Assembly (NCBI RefSeq): GCF_905475465.1
Contig: NC_062254.1
Coordinates: 6,282,001 to 6,346,000, forward strand
DNA from: Pieris napi
Taxonomy: Eukaryota > Arthropoda > Insecta > Lepidoptera > Pieridae
DNA length: 64,000 nt
Reading direction: 5' to 3'
Shown here: one piece after another, positions 33,591 to 45,700 of the stretch
Layout of the letters: every line of letters starts with the position of its first letter
Numbering within the stretch: the first letter of the stretch is position 1
Translations under genes and position numbers: made by a program
The notes under the pieces: generated by a model
Database searches by the model: none
Told to the model about the DNA's origin: nothing
What the model saw: the letters and a program-made list of their open reading frames with translations, nothing else

Positions 33591-34051
33591 CCGTTAACTT
33601 CGTTTCTCCTAAATGTAATTTTACTTAGCCTACTTTTTTAGTACATAACAATATGGAAAATTTTGCTATGCTACCCCAGTGACTGTTTAGTTTTCCGGAA
33701 TGAAAACTTCTGTGATGTTTCTCTAAATAAACCTCAGAGTTCAAATTATAAGTTCTTAACTAACAAATAAAAAATAGGGGTTGATCGTAGAGGGTAGATG
33801 AAAATTATGGGTTGTATGTATTTTTGTATGCTGTATCATAAAAAAAAATAAAAACAAAAAAATTTTTCAAAAAAATAAAATATCAATTTTGAGGTGAGCA
33901 TCCCTTATCACTTAGGGGTTTGAAAGATAGATATACCTAAGCCGATTCTCAGACTTATTCAATATGCATAAAAAAATTCATAAGAATCAGTCGAGCCGTT
34001 TCGGAGGAGTATGGGAACGAACATTGTGACACGAGAATTGTATATATTAGA
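33591..34051 (-). mobile_element. Non-autonomous Helitron, family 1, copy 1
   Basis: On the minus strand it begins TCTAATATATACAATTCTCG (34051), contains CTCCTCCGAAACGGCTCGAC and CTACGATCAACCCC, and ends at CTAG (33594-33591). It lacks coding capacity. The same family is at 46536-46858 and 47735-48087. It inserted about 290 bp upstream of the start of the secreted-protein gene. Confidence 0.8.
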
Positions 34052-34879
34052 TTAGCAACGAAGTTGCATGTTCCTACGTTTCTCATTGCATTAGCTGTAC
34101 AAAAATACTAATCGTTTCTTCGATTTACAAAAATCCATGTGAAGAGCTGCGAGATAAAGCCGAGATTCTGAAATTGCGGTTTAACGACTGAGAGGTTGCA
34201 AGAGGTACAAGGTACGGGCCTCAGAGGGATTTATGTCGGGTTCCCTGAAAAATAAATGTTTAAACCGTTCCTATATTTTTCCAAGTTTGCGCTGCATTCG
34301 TTTGAATTCTATAGCCTTCTTAAGATGTAGTAAAAATCGTTAGGAAAATCGTGTCAGGTTATTTAAAATCAAATCATCTAAATGCGGAATGGTGTAATTG
34401 AAATAACTACTACTATTCTAAAGATGATGTATACGATTTCATGATTTTTAACCGCTTAACCTACTTAATTAAATGATATTATATATATCTAGTTAGGCAA
34501 AGCTTTCAATAATTATTATAGCTGTGGTCGTAGGATTGCAGAAATGTATTTTAGTTGAGAACAGTTCCTAAACGGTGCATTTTTATTACATTTGGTTTTG
34601 TCAACCGTGTATATAAGCGACTAATGTAGCTAACAGAAGTCGCTAATAAATGGTAATGCACGCATAGAGTATGAAAACAAAGTAGACAGAAGTAAACCAT
34701 TGAGTATTTACCAAAAGTTTGACCTCACTTCGTTTTGGTTTGTTGATTACTTTTTTTTCCAGATACATCCAGTCTATAGTCTTTGATGTTTGGTAACAAA
34801 ACACTATCACCTGTGTAACGAAGATATTATGAATAGAAAAATGTTTGTCCTACAATGGATGGTTAAATTTTATGTAAAT
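34052..34879. other. Gene-free spacer
   Basis: Mixed AT-rich sequence; no exon or named repeat recognised. Confidence 0.4.
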
Positions 34880-35263
34880 ATTAATATATATAAATTACGC
34901 GTCACGTTGTTTGTCCGCTATGGACTCCTAAACTACCGAACCGATATCAATCAAATTTGCACACCGTGTGTAGTTTGATCCAACTTAAAAGATGGCATAG
35001 CTTACTTCTCAATTTATATAATATTTTGCAATATTATTTTATTGCAAAATATTTGTTTATTATTTGATAGTCACAATTCTAACAGATGGCGCTGTGTAGT
35101 ACCAACGTTTCACATAAACTACAAATTAATGGCATAACCACCAAAAAGCATGGTGGCCCCCAGCCCCCATGACTGGTGTTCTCCTACCGTTTCCCTTGAA
35201 TAGTTTGCTACTGTGTAATATAACAAAAACCTTAGCCACAGTAACGCTTGGCCGGTCTGCTAG
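34880..35263 (+). mobile_element. Non-autonomous Helitron, family 2, copy 1
   Basis: It starts TTAATATATATAAATTACGC (the initial TC is degraded), contains GCTATGGACTCCTAAACTAC, ACAGATGGCGCTGTG and CCATGACTGGTGTTCTCCTA, and ends GGTCTGCTAG at 35263. A minus-strand relative lies at 54889-55294. Confidence 0.7.
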
Positions 35264-36716
35264 TAAACTATAAATCAGTTTTTTATATAATTCATCGATT
35301 CTCGCATGTGACACAAATTTAGAAGGAATAATTCAATTACTTCAAATATTCACGACACGACAAAGAGTTAGAATTAATACCATCGACAAAAGTTTATTTT
35401 ATAATCCTTTTTATTATTTTATACAACTTCGCCGTTCATTTTTTATTGCGAAAATGAACGTTACGCCACCTTTGAATTCGTCGAGTGCTTTGATCAACGT
35501 TAATTAGGAAAGCTTTTCCAGATTTCTCGCTTTTAAATTGGTTAAAAAAGCCGTGACGTAATGTCAAATTACAGTGATCTCAGCTACGAACGGCTCGGAA
35601 GCTCGGTAATTTTTTTAACGTTAATTTCATTGTTTCTGGAACAGCTCCCGTACGCTGTAACAGGCAATAGCGATGGCGATTCCGACTTCAATGATGTGTT
35701 TCTGTACCACGCTATTCTAATGCTGCGACATCAGCGCGGCCCTACAGAGTCGGAAAGAAGACCGTTATAACCATTAGAAGTTATTACCATTACCATAAAC
35801 AATAGGTAAGCAAGTGCGTTGCTGGGCTCTGAGGATGAGATATTACGTTCTTTTGAGGGAGCCTAATTTGAAACAATCGAAAATACTTGACTGAGATATT
35901 TATTCGGAAATGAAGATACTATATTATTATGCTTTAGATATTTCAGTAACCAGTTTACCTGTACTAAAACATAGTTCACCAACATTCGTTTTATTTCTAT
36001 ATATTTGTAAGTAATATTTATTCCTATATCTAGGGGGTATTAATGGAATCCAATCATGTATACGAGCACGTTGCAGCCACATCTGTCTCTGACAGGAATT
36101 GTAAGCGTTTCCATTATTTTTTAACTTTTACTAGGCGCGTTATCATCAATACACGTCGATACAAATATATGTGGAACAATGTTAAAGTTATTGTTTTAAC
36201 ACAAATAATCTGAGCTATATTTCTTAAGTTCAGTGCGTATTTATTGGAATAGACTTCATGTAAGATTATTCATTATGAAGTTAGGTCCATTTTCTTATTC
36301 ATATCTCAAGGCACAATCTTACCTTGAGCGCTTTTAAACATGCCAAACTTCATACAGAAAAAAATTAAGCTTCTTAAACTAGATTTAAGTTTGATTGAAG
36401 TTTTAGAATGAGGGCCCTCATTCTATGGGTTCACAGTTCATTCAATCATTACATACGATATTGTAGACTTGCTTTGGTTGCCATAGTTACCCCTTAGCGA
36501 TACAGTGTCGGTAAGTAACTTGGTCAGATTTTGTCTAGTTAACGCATTGTACGGTTTCGGACAGCGAATCAATTCAGATACTGAATAAGTATCTTGAACG
36601 AAATTTTAGGAGTTTGTAACTCCCAATAGCTATTGCGATCCCGACTCTAAGTTAATGTTTTGGTACAGTACAAATATATGAAAAAAAGTCCCCGGAAAAA
36701 CTAATGATATGTATTC
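35264..36716. other. Gene-free stretch with a short repeat fragment
   Basis: A 69-codon frame at 35561-35770 has no motif. CAAGTGCGTTGCTGGGCTCT near 35812 is a fragment of the interspersed repeat described at 441. No exon is supported. Confidence 0.4.
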
Positions 36717-36719
36717 TAA

Positions 36720-37359
36720 AGCCGAATTTACATTACGAAACTAGTGGCTCGGAATTAGTTTTATGACATAAATTTCATCAACAATTTCACGTGTAAATTT
36801 ACAGTTTCATAATGCATGCATCGGTTTCGCGACACTGGATAAATTTCGTGCCATGCGCATATTTTTTGTAAAACTAATGTCACGCAACTACTTTCACGAT
36901 GAAAACGCGACACGAAACTAGTGTCGCGAAAGCATTTGCACAGGGCAGACGTGTGTGTTTGAGTGCATCGTGCAGCTAAATGACCGCCAAAATGGTAAAC
37001 CAACGTTGGTCAGTTGATAAAAATATAAAATTCATTAACGAATACCAGCGTAACGAGTGTCTTTGGGATCCAAAACACCCTCAATATAAAAATAGAGATG
37101 CTAGAGAGGCGGCCTACAAAATCCACCAACGTCTTTTCTTTCGAGATAACCTTTTTCGAATTTTATATATTAACATCTGTACCACGACGTTCTGCATCGC
37201 AAAATGAAGCTTTGATGTTGACAGAGCCATGTCGTTGGTGATACTGTTGATTTCACGACACTATTATTTTTTGTTAAAGTAGTTTCACACGTGCTGCAAC
37301 TATTTTCATGAAACTCATTCCAACATGCATAACACTAGTTTCGTAATGTAAATTCGGCT
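36720..37359. mobile_element. 640-bp PIF/Harbinger-like element with 27-bp perfect inverted repeats, TSD TAA
   Basis: Positions 36720-36746 and 37333-37359 are perfect 27-bp inverted copies, beginning AGCCGAATTTACATTACGAA from the outside. They are flanked by TAA on both sides (36717-36719, 37360-37362), the target duplication expected for PIF/Harbinger. Inner repeats of GAAACTAGTG and CGACAC-type blocks lie near 36910. A MADF-like coding remnant lies at 36980-37130. Confidence 0.88.
36980..37207 (+). pseudogene. MADF-like domain fragment inside the Harbinger-like element
   Basis: A 75-codon frame starting at ATG 36980 contains WSVDKNIKFINEYQRNECLW and DPKHPQYKNRDAREAAYK. This spacing (W...FI.EY....LWDP.HP.YKN...R..A) is the start of a MADF (Myb/SANT-like) DNA-binding domain. 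PIF/Harbinger elements encode a second protein with such a domain beside the transposase. Similarity stops at about residue 50, where the frame runs into unrelated sequence, and the transposase is absent. It is therefore a deletion derivative, not a working gene. Confidence 0.7.
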
Positions 37360-37362
37360 TAA

Positions 37363-38019
37363 AGAAAGTCAAATTGTTTCGTAAGTAAATGTAATGCAAT
37401 TTAAAGGTCTGGCCAAAGGAGTGGAGGTCACAAATAATTTTTTAAATAAAATAGAAAAGAAATTTCAGTCGAGTTTTATAATACTTATTTTAAAAAAAGC
37501 TTAAATAAATAATTTATTATTAAAATACTCAATTGTGGGGGCTCCTCTTTTGTGGAGGACTCGAGAGAGTAGCCGGGGTGCTGTCCCCTAAATCTGGCTG
37601 AGTAAAATGTTTGTGCTCCAGACAAATCCTACATTATATTATACAAAGACCTAATTCACAGAGCTATTGCGTGTGTTTAATGGTGGCCCCACAGGATTCT
37701 CTTGCTGGCTTGCAAAAGTAAACCAATTATTGTAAACACTATATTTGCACAAACCTAACCTTTAAAGATATAAGTGATATATTAATGTACTAATCAAAAT
37801 ATATTTTTTTCCTCCAAAACTTTGTTTCACTGACCATGTTACTACCAAGCGTCATCGTCGATTCTATTTAATCCTGACCGTTTCGTGTCACGTAACTGAC
37901 GTATAAATTTAAATATTTTTAATTATGGTTTTGTAGCGACACCTACATTCTATGGCTACACTATGGCGATGACGTCATCCTCTGAAATCCGCTAACGAAC
38001 TTATTCCGACAGCTGAGGA
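37363..38019. other. Spacer with GC-rich, possibly LTR-element-derived blocks
   Basis: CTCTTTTGTGGAGGACTCGA and CCGGGGTGCTGTCCCCTAAA near 37555-37600, and TGTAGCGACACCTACATTC at about 37934, have a different composition from the surroundings and may derive from a retroelement. No frame supports this. Confidence 0.3.
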
Positions 38020-38120
38020 TATATATATTATGACAACTTTTACGGGCCGGTCAGTCAGTGTTTGGACTGGTCGAAGATCCTCCTTTTCGTTTGGAGAAAT
38101 TATTCACCATCCATCCTCCA
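38020..38120 (+). promoter_or_regulatory. Strong TATA/initiator core promoter, possibly from a solo LTR
   Basis: TATATATA at about 38020-38027 is followed at 38051 by TCAGTCAGTG, the arthropod initiator motif, at a spacing of about 31 bases. No open frame follows within 1 kb. The promoter-like block together with TGTAGCGACACC at 37934 could be a gypsy-type solo LTR; the right end is not identified. Confidence 0.4.
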
Positions 38121-39095
38121 CAGATTCTTTTATAAATGAATACATATTTGTATGCTTTTTAAAGTCATGTATGTAGATACTACTTTCACGAAAACTATTT
38201 AAAGTCAAATAGCATATTCAGTTAAAATGAAACTACTATCTACCTGCTCCTTTTGATGTTGGTTAAAAAGGTTAAAGCTCTCAAAATCACAACAAATATT
38301 CCCAGTTTATAAAGGCACAAGATTTTAAGGAACAAATATTTGTGGTTGTAACCTCGCCGCACCTTTTACCTTAAGTATAATTAATTGAGATTACTTTTTC
38401 AAAGTAATTTTTAGGAGTTACCTACGGCCGTATTTAATTTTATTCTAAAGAAGATATTGTATTTTGGTAACGCATTAAAATCAAAGAAACCAATTATAAT
38501 TATCTCAATTGAATTTCTCTGAAATGAATTCTTCATAGGATTACGGAGCTCCTTTGTTTTGAAATGATTGACAACGCCGTATTGTAACGGAAATAATATT
38601 AGTCATTCGTGAGAAGGAAATTATACTTAATTAATTTCTGAATTATTAAAGTAGTGTCGTTCTAGTGCCTGGAACGTAGTTTAAGTGTCAGACCCAAAAC
38701 ATTTCTATTTTTTATTAAATTTTAATATATATTAAATCATCTAATTAATATAACGCGTTCCTAATTGTTTGGGATATAAATGTAATTTGTATAAAACCGA
38801 TATTCCAAGAATCGTCTGAGTGGGTCACAATAAAGAAACGTTGCTAATTAATTAAGGCTTGTCGTGTTTCCTTGTGTGGGTGGGGCTATTCTTTCTTAGC
38901 TTTGAAAGGGAAAAGAAAAGTTAGATTAAACGCCTATTGTCCCACCATTGTAGGATCAGCGCGGTATTAACTGGTAAGGGTGAGGCAATGTCATTACTTG
39001 AGATTAGATTCTAGACGTAACCATCTTTATTGTTTTATCTAAGTATACAATGCTGTTACTAGTCAGGAACTACTACTTCAAACTTAAAGTTATTA
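38121..39095. other. Gene-free stretch
   Basis: AT-rich with no supported exon or repeat. Confidence 0.4.
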
Positions 39096-39545
39096 AAGTG
39101 TAACTTCTTTAGGCGCATGAGGGTAATTTTTTTACGTCACGTCACGAAGATGTGCAGCGCAGAATAGGTAGAGAGCGATTAGGACAGAGTGAGAAGGGCG
39201 AATTACCTTATAGAAATTCTATTTTTAAAATTAAAAGTTCGAAAAGAGAATTTATGAAATATTAGTATTTTATATTTTTTGCAAAATAATTTATTGAAAT
39301 CTCAAATGACGAATTGTAAATTAAAATGCCACGTGTTTTTATTATCGTTTTTCGATAGTAAAAAATTAAATTTATTGTTTGTATTAATTTTCGACACTTA
39401 GTTTTAATGACAATTAAATTCATTACATTCTTAACCTATCTTCCTTTTTCCCTCACTCTAAGTCTCGGAAATCTAAAGTTTTAGATTTGTATAAATATAG
39501 TTCATATTTATTTAAAGACTTAAAAATTAGTTTGCCAAAGGTGAT
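39096..39545. mobile_element. MITE of the 16497 family, copy 2
   Basis: The left end TAACTTCTTTAGGCGCATGA and right end AGTTTGCCAAAGG correspond to the ends of the 16497 and 55598 copies. The interior shares GAGAGCGATT and TTATAGAAATTCTATTTTTA with the 55598 copy. The right terminal palindrome is eroded. Confidence 0.6.
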
Positions 39546-39684
39546 GAGATGTTTTTGTGTTGTATATTCCGTTAAATTTCTTGGTTTTTTTCTGGCCTGT
39601 GACTTCCAAGAACGATATAGACCGTGAAACCGATCCCAAAAGGAGGTTTTCTTCCGCGCGATTCTAATGTGGCGACATCAGCAA

Positions 39685-39800
39685 TAATAAAAAACTTTAT
39701 TCATAAGTTAGGTTATATAGGTTCTGACAAAATTGATGTGACGCTAGTCCTAGGGAAGCCCTGCGTTATGGGTGACTAGAGCTCTTCCGTTGTACATGAT
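39685..39800 (-). mobile_element. LINE 3' tail, minus orientation, copy 1
   Basis: TTTATT-rich start, then GCTAGTCCTAGGGAAGCCCT and GCGTTATGGGTGACTAGAG. The paired copy at 40550 has the same module order, typical of a jockey-like 3' end read backwards. Confidence 0.45.
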
Positions 39801-40549
39801 AGATGTTTTAATACAAGTCACAATAATATACAATCAATTTTTAGAAAAAGTAGTTATATCTTAATAAGATGGAAACCAGGAAAAAGAAACAGTGGTCCCT
39901 CACTTGCACTGTGGGCTTAAAGAACTTGGTTGACAAGATCCCCAGCATATAGAAAGATGGAGCCAGTAGGAGGAGGCCTTTACTCTTTAAGAGGGCCTTA
40001 GAAAGAAATATAGCTATTTTTGTATTAAATGTGTATCTTTTGTAATATTATTTTAATGAATAAAAAAGAGCTTAGTTCAATAATCTAAAATCGTTTTTTT
40101 TTAATTTAAGTAAGAGTTTGAGTTTTTTTTAATTTAATTTCAACTGCATGAGTGTAAGCGAATGCGAGTGCGTGTGTGTGATTGTGGCTAAGAGATATAC
40201 ATCATATTGAGGGGACTACATCAAACATGTATACAAAAGCGTTAGGATCGGTATTACTGTCGGTATTGGATGGTACAGAGTAATTACTTTACAGGGGGCG
40301 GCACCTATAGCATAAACAAATTCTAAAATTGATTAACAATATAAACCGATCAATTTTAGTATGGAAAACTTAAGAATAATAAGCACAAACACGTTTTGGA
40401 ATAGAATATGTGTAGGTATTCTAAGTGTATGGAAAGTCTATTGTAAAGTTTGTGCTAAGACCGTTCGCGTCATTGAACTTAGTTTTTAACTAATGATTGC
40501 AAGTTATACTCACAATATTATTTTAATAAAGTTCAAATGAAAGAAAGAA

Positions 40550-40660
40550 ATGAAAAAAAAAACTTTATTATACACAATATACAGGATATTTAGGTAAAAT
40601 AAAGTGCACTAGCCCTCACACTAGGATTCCCTGTATTGTGGGCAGCCAGTCTAGTATAGT
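40550..40660 (-). mobile_element. LINE 3' tail, minus orientation, copy 2
   Basis: AAAACTTTATTATACACAAT, then AGCCCTCACACTAGGATTCC and CTGTATTGTGGGCAGCCAGT. It is related to 39685-39800 and is a common lepidopteran LINE tail. Confidence 0.5.
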
Positions 40661-43420
40661 GTAAGTATAGTTTATATGAATTTAATTAAAATAGTATTGC
40701 AAGTATAGTAAGATTCAAAAACGAGACTTAGCGACTGTTGTCAAAATCCTATTAAAATAACGTATCTGATTCATAAAGATGACATCAACACCCAGGGACT
40801 GAATTACAAGTAGGCTAATAGATTTTAGCTTAGAGCGGCAAATATTAGGCAGGCGGAAAAATTGGGTAAAAATTTTTTTTCCTTAAAGGAATAGAGACAA
40901 TAATTTATAAGTACATTATTAGGTTTCCTTTGATTATAGATATTCAAGATGACTATTTGATTTGAAAATCAAATCAAAATCTTTATTAAATGAATTAAAG
41001 AATTTGGTTTAATTTAATGTTATATATTTTATTTTGTAAATGCCAAATCTATAAAAATCCAATTTAGTATCATTCGATGAATTCAAAGCGTATCTCGAGA
41101 TTCTGTCTATTAAAATTTGAAACTTCGTTCTACAGAATAAATTGCTTCTTGACATTTATTTCGCAATCTGGACACGCAAATAACAGTTACTTAAAAAGTT
41201 TATCAAATTGGATTTTTGGATTGAGTAATCTCGTATTAACTTTCGATGCTTGTTGTTTATTTACTCCCTTATTTATGAGTACTAAAGATTAAGTGTGGTG
41301 TAATGACTTCTAAAGTCCTAATAGCCCGATTTAAGTAATTTATTTATAAGTAAACTCACACCAATACATATACATATTATTAAAGAAAACACTTAGACAA
41401 TATACAGAGCCAATATACAATTCAAGATTGGTCAATAAAATATACAAAAAAGGGAAAACATAAGTTAATTAAGTACCTGCTTACATAGAAAAACAAAAAC
41501 TAAAATTAAAAATCATATTTTACATAAAACATGATATTGTCACTACTGCTAAATAAAATCAGGCCTGCAACTTCCTACAATATTACCTCACACCGTCTTT
41601 GATAAGGTGGCAAATGTTTACATCTTCATAAATTGTATAACAGTTAGTTAAAACCCGATACATTGAGGAATGAGGCAGATAATTCGTGTTCGTACGAGGC
41701 AATTTAGTTTATTTAAATTATACTGAGTGGTTGGCGTTTTTATTAAATAACTTCAGTATATCTTAGTAGTAAACAATTGATTAAACGCTCAATGCGATAA
41801 CCAGATGTGTCATTTTACATATGAAGGAAGAAGGTGCTCTTTCTCCAATCTATAGGGAGGATTCTCGACCAGTCTAATCTTGGTCTGGCCCGAAACCCCC
41901 AATGACTAGTCGAGAAGTTCTATATATTCTTAGCGCCAGTAATAACTTTGTTAGAGTGTTTCAGGGTATGTAGACATCGCAGTGATTGAATTCATAGATT
42001 GTAGATGAATTAAGATTGTCGTTATATTATAAATTTTACTGTAAATAAATTGGACTTTTATTAAGTAATAATAAAAGTCAAATTTCATTTCAATCATAAT
42101 ATAATAATATGAGTTAAAAAATCATACAATTATTACATCTAATGTACCAAATGTATTTATGAGTTCTGTTACAAATAAAAATGCATTTATCAGCCGGAAG
42201 TATTGATATAATATTTGTGGATATTGTTACGACATACGGCTTATTAGCTTGTAAAGCTCCGTCTCTAGAATGAGACCGACCACTCCATTCTTTATTCAAA
42301 TTCATTGCATTTCTATTTTATTTCACAGCCTTCATATTTCAAATCTATGAAATATAGCGGGAACATAATGGCTTCCAAATTTAAAATTAATAGCTAAAAG
42401 AAGAAAGTTTTTTGTATTTATGGCCAGACTTATTGTGATAACCGCTTGTGTTACGTTGTTATAAGCTTTCCACCAATTGCAATTAGTGTCAGATTCTGTA
42501 AAGCAATATAGTTATATTGTGTTGTTAGAAAATGTACTGTGTGGTTTCCGAGTGCTTGAATATCACGTTGCAGTCTTGCAAGAGGTATTGTTCCGTACTA
42601 ATTTAATTGTTATTTAACATGTGGTAAATTGAATATATGTAATAGTATGTCTTATATACTAAGTATTTAACGAATATTATAAAAGAAAACGATGCGGTAA
42701 CCCTCTAATGGAGCCAGCATCTTTCTGTTTATCACAAATAATTAATATTTCCAAGGCTATGGAGCTTCTGTGGCTTTTGGGAGTCGAAACATTCTAACAG
42801 TTTTTTTTCAACAACACAAAACATCATATGATCGTGACGCATCTAGACTAATAACAATTAATTGTTAAAATCCCCCTGTCGTTTCTGCCTATGCAGAACT
42901 CTCGTGATACGCGGCTGAAGCTTCGATTACCATATAAGCAGATATCCATGAAATTCAAACTGACAAGTCGTTTTTATATAGATAATTAAATTACCGTTAA
43001 TAGGAGGGATTCATCTATGGATGATTTTGTTAAAATACAGCTACTAATCATCGAGTGACAGTACTTCTCTTAAACAGATCTCCTTTGTTTATCACTTGAA
43101 GACAATGAAACTCAAAGGTGTGCTTAAAGCGCTACTAAGCCTACTCGAGACCACTCCAAGCCCTTAATGTTAACGCATACTACTCTGCTATTAAGTGTAC
43201 ATGCGCTATCGCAATTCACAAATTGTCGCGATATTTTAGTAACATTTCCTGCAATAACAATTCGGATTTGTATCAGCCGATGAATAAATTATAAATACAT
43301 TTAGGAGCGTACGTTTCGAACCATTTCTCTTCTTGCTCGGCTAGCCCATTTGCAGATCTCCAAAGCGTGCCATTACTCAGCAATAAATTGGCGTTTGCGA
43401 CGTCATACATAAATTACATA
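40661..43420. other. Gene-free stretch with short inverted repeats
   Basis: I see no supported exon. A near-perfect 12-bp inverted repeat (TCTCGACCAGTC / GACTAGTCGAGA) spans about 41864-41914. Short ATG-led frames near 42532 (MYCVVSECLNITLQSC, then a GT) and 43104 have no support beyond the frame. Confidence 0.4.
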
Positions 43421-43439
43421 AAGCACCGAAAACCAAGTT

Positions 43440-43726
43440 CCTTCGCAGTCAGTTTTTGCGTATTATACTTTGTTCTTGTATTACAGTGTCAGCTTGGTGT
43501 TAGCTTTTAATGTTTTAATAAATTTTTTAACAGTTTTGTGCTAAGAATCATGTGCTACTTTTGCTCATTCCGCTGTTTAATTACGAGGACCATCCCGGCG
43601 AAGTGTGATGGTCGTGTCGGAGTAGGGATTAGTATTGGGTATCAAGAAATTAAAAGGGGGAAAGCAAAATCAGATAGGGTTAAATCACCGGGGAAGGCGA
43701 GGGCCGTTAGTTTAGATTCCGACTAG
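43440..43726 (+). other. Initiator-like leader followed by a 62-codon basic open frame
   Basis: GCAGTCAGTTTTTGCG near 43446 resembles the initiator of insect LINEs. About 90 bases later a frame (43538-43726) runs MCYFCSFRCLITRTIPAKC and ends KARAVSLDSD-stop. Composition is unlike the AT-rich flanks. It could be the 5' end of a dead LINE ORF1 or a small gene; I cannot tell. Confidence 0.25.
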
Positions 43727-43739
43727 GATATTGACCACC

Positions 43740-45230
43740 AGGAATAACCCATTTTCGCAAAACACCCCGAGCTGAGCTTTCCAGGCTTTTAGGCGAACAG
43801 TAAGAATACATTTAAAAAAAAGCACATTTAATATTGCAGTAAAACAGTTTATGTAAAACAGTGAAGTGAAAGAAGTGTATTATAGTTAATCAAGTAATTA
43901 ATGGAGTGTATAAATTCATACCCTTCATCTAGCCTTCATTACCAGTTAATACGCGGTCCTCCAACTCTGTTGCCATAATTTTACAAGAACTAAATTCTAA
44001 CATAGTGATCACAAATCTGATCTTGACGAAGATCTAATAGATAAAACGATAGTTCTAATAGCGACTCTTAACGCGCCATCAGCACGTGTACCTTAGAAAT
44101 CGATGTCAGCAGTACTAAATTTTTTCTTTTTATTGGACAAGAAGGCAAATGTGCTCGTGGGTCACTTAAAGTGAGCAATTTCCCACCGTCCATGGATACC
44201 CGCAACACCGTAACTACCGGCCTTGTGTCTTTAAAGTACAAAAGTGATCGTTTATTTATTACTTATGTACTCCTACAGCTAACCTTAATTATATATATCG
44301 AAGATAGAGAGATTAGATATATCGGTCGTGGGCGTCAAGTGCATAGTTTATTAAAAATGTGCTTATTAAAAATTTACTGAGACCCCAGAGCAGTACCTAA
44401 TGGTGTCAGCATTATAAGAATACTGCCACAGACACCGACCGTATTATGTAGATTAGAATTGTAAATAAATTATTGATAGAAAATGAAATGCTTCTAAATT
44501 TAAAAACAACGAGTCTTAGAAATATAACAAGAAGAGTACAGATTATATAAAGGTTAAAACATGGAAAAACAAAACAATAAAAAAGAAAATAGAACACCAA
44601 GAGTATCTTCTCTACTTTTTATTACAGTTCAATGTTTTGACTACCTGAAACGAATTAACATAAATTAGGAAATCCGTGACATTGTTGCCATTAAACCGAC
44701 CTAATCTATTTTATAGATCTTTGGATTCATGTATTGTAAGATTTTAAGCTGGCTCAAGTCCGCTTTCCGGTTTATCGTTTCTCTAATTTTACAATTCTCT
44801 AATTTATTATTATTGGAATTATAAATCTTTAGCTAATTTAAACATATTTAAATGGCTATTACTATGTTTATAGGAAAAATAGAGTATGTTTTTCTGAATT
44901 GCTATTATTGTATATCAATAAAGGATCATGTATATTAAAGCCATATTTAACATTTGGTTGATCTCAGTTTCATCGTTTCGTAAGCATTAACCTAAATAAG
45001 CCTCGGAGCTGATCCGCTAAAAAAAATCCGATTTTTTTTGTATGAATCAGTAGATAAACGGAGGCTCACACGATATTAAGTGATGAACACTTACTCAGAG
45101 GCCTCGCAATTACGTCGCCGATACTAAAGAACTAATGAGGGAATTTGTTTCAAGAAAACATTACTTTGATTTCCTACAACCTTCAACTTTGTCACTTAAT
45201 ATCCTTATAGTGCCAAGTTAATTAAACTCA
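43740..45230. other. Gene-free stretch with two interspersed-repeat fragments
   Basis: Repeat fragments like copy A lie at about 44138-44225 (CACTTAAAGTGAGCAATTTC, CCACCGTCCATGGATACC) and 45055-45125 (GGAGGCTCACACGATATTAA). No exon is seen. Confidence 0.45.
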
Positions 45231-45233
45231 GGG

Positions 45234-45263
45234 TATAAAAAGGTACAACCCTCCGATGTCACT
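45234..45263 (+). promoter_or_regulatory. Core promoter candidate (TATAAAA + initiator)
   Basis: TATAAAA at 45234-45240 with GTCACTGC at 45258-45265, spacing about 25 bases. No good ATG with a long frame follows at once; the first exon could be a non-coding leader. Chance occurrence in AT-rich DNA is possible. Confidence 0.3.
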
Positions 45264-45503
45264 GCACACACAAATTAAGTGAAGATCGATTAATTACCTT
45301 GTATCGGAACAAAGCGCCAGAAATTCAACACGAGACGAACAAGATTTCTCTTGGCTCTTGTTAATCGGTTCAAATATTTAATTTCAATTATTTGTCTTCA
45401 AAGTTCGGTGCTATCTGTTAGTATATAAATAAGTTGCATAAGGCTAGGTACATAGAAGATGATGTATATAGGTGGTACATAAAATAATGACTATATTTAT
45501 TTA

Positions 45504-45700
45504 CTAGCTGGTGTCCGCGACTTCGTCTACGCTGGATTAAAATAATACTTGTCCAAAAGATATAGCGTGAAAGACATATTTTATAGAAGCTACTTTATCG
45601 AGAGCGACTGGCCATGTGTAATATCTTTTCAGAATCCCTATTAATTGCGCCAAAACTTGTAATACAGGTTCACTTTTTGGCAGAGTAATTTTTTTTCACA
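45504..45700 (-). mobile_element. Helitron-like fragment, third family
   Basis: On the minus strand the element ends GCGGACACCAGCTAG at 45504, preceded by a GACGAAGT block, the 3' end type of another lepidopteran Helitron. The 5' end could not be placed. Confidence 0.45.

Noticed and set aside
41077..41292. 71-codon plus-strand frame
   Set aside because: No recognisable domain, AT-rich codons and no acceptor or donor context.
42532..42590. Short ATG-led segment followed by a GT (possible first exon)
   Set aside because: No promoter, no signal peptide and no partner exon; similar segments arise often by chance.
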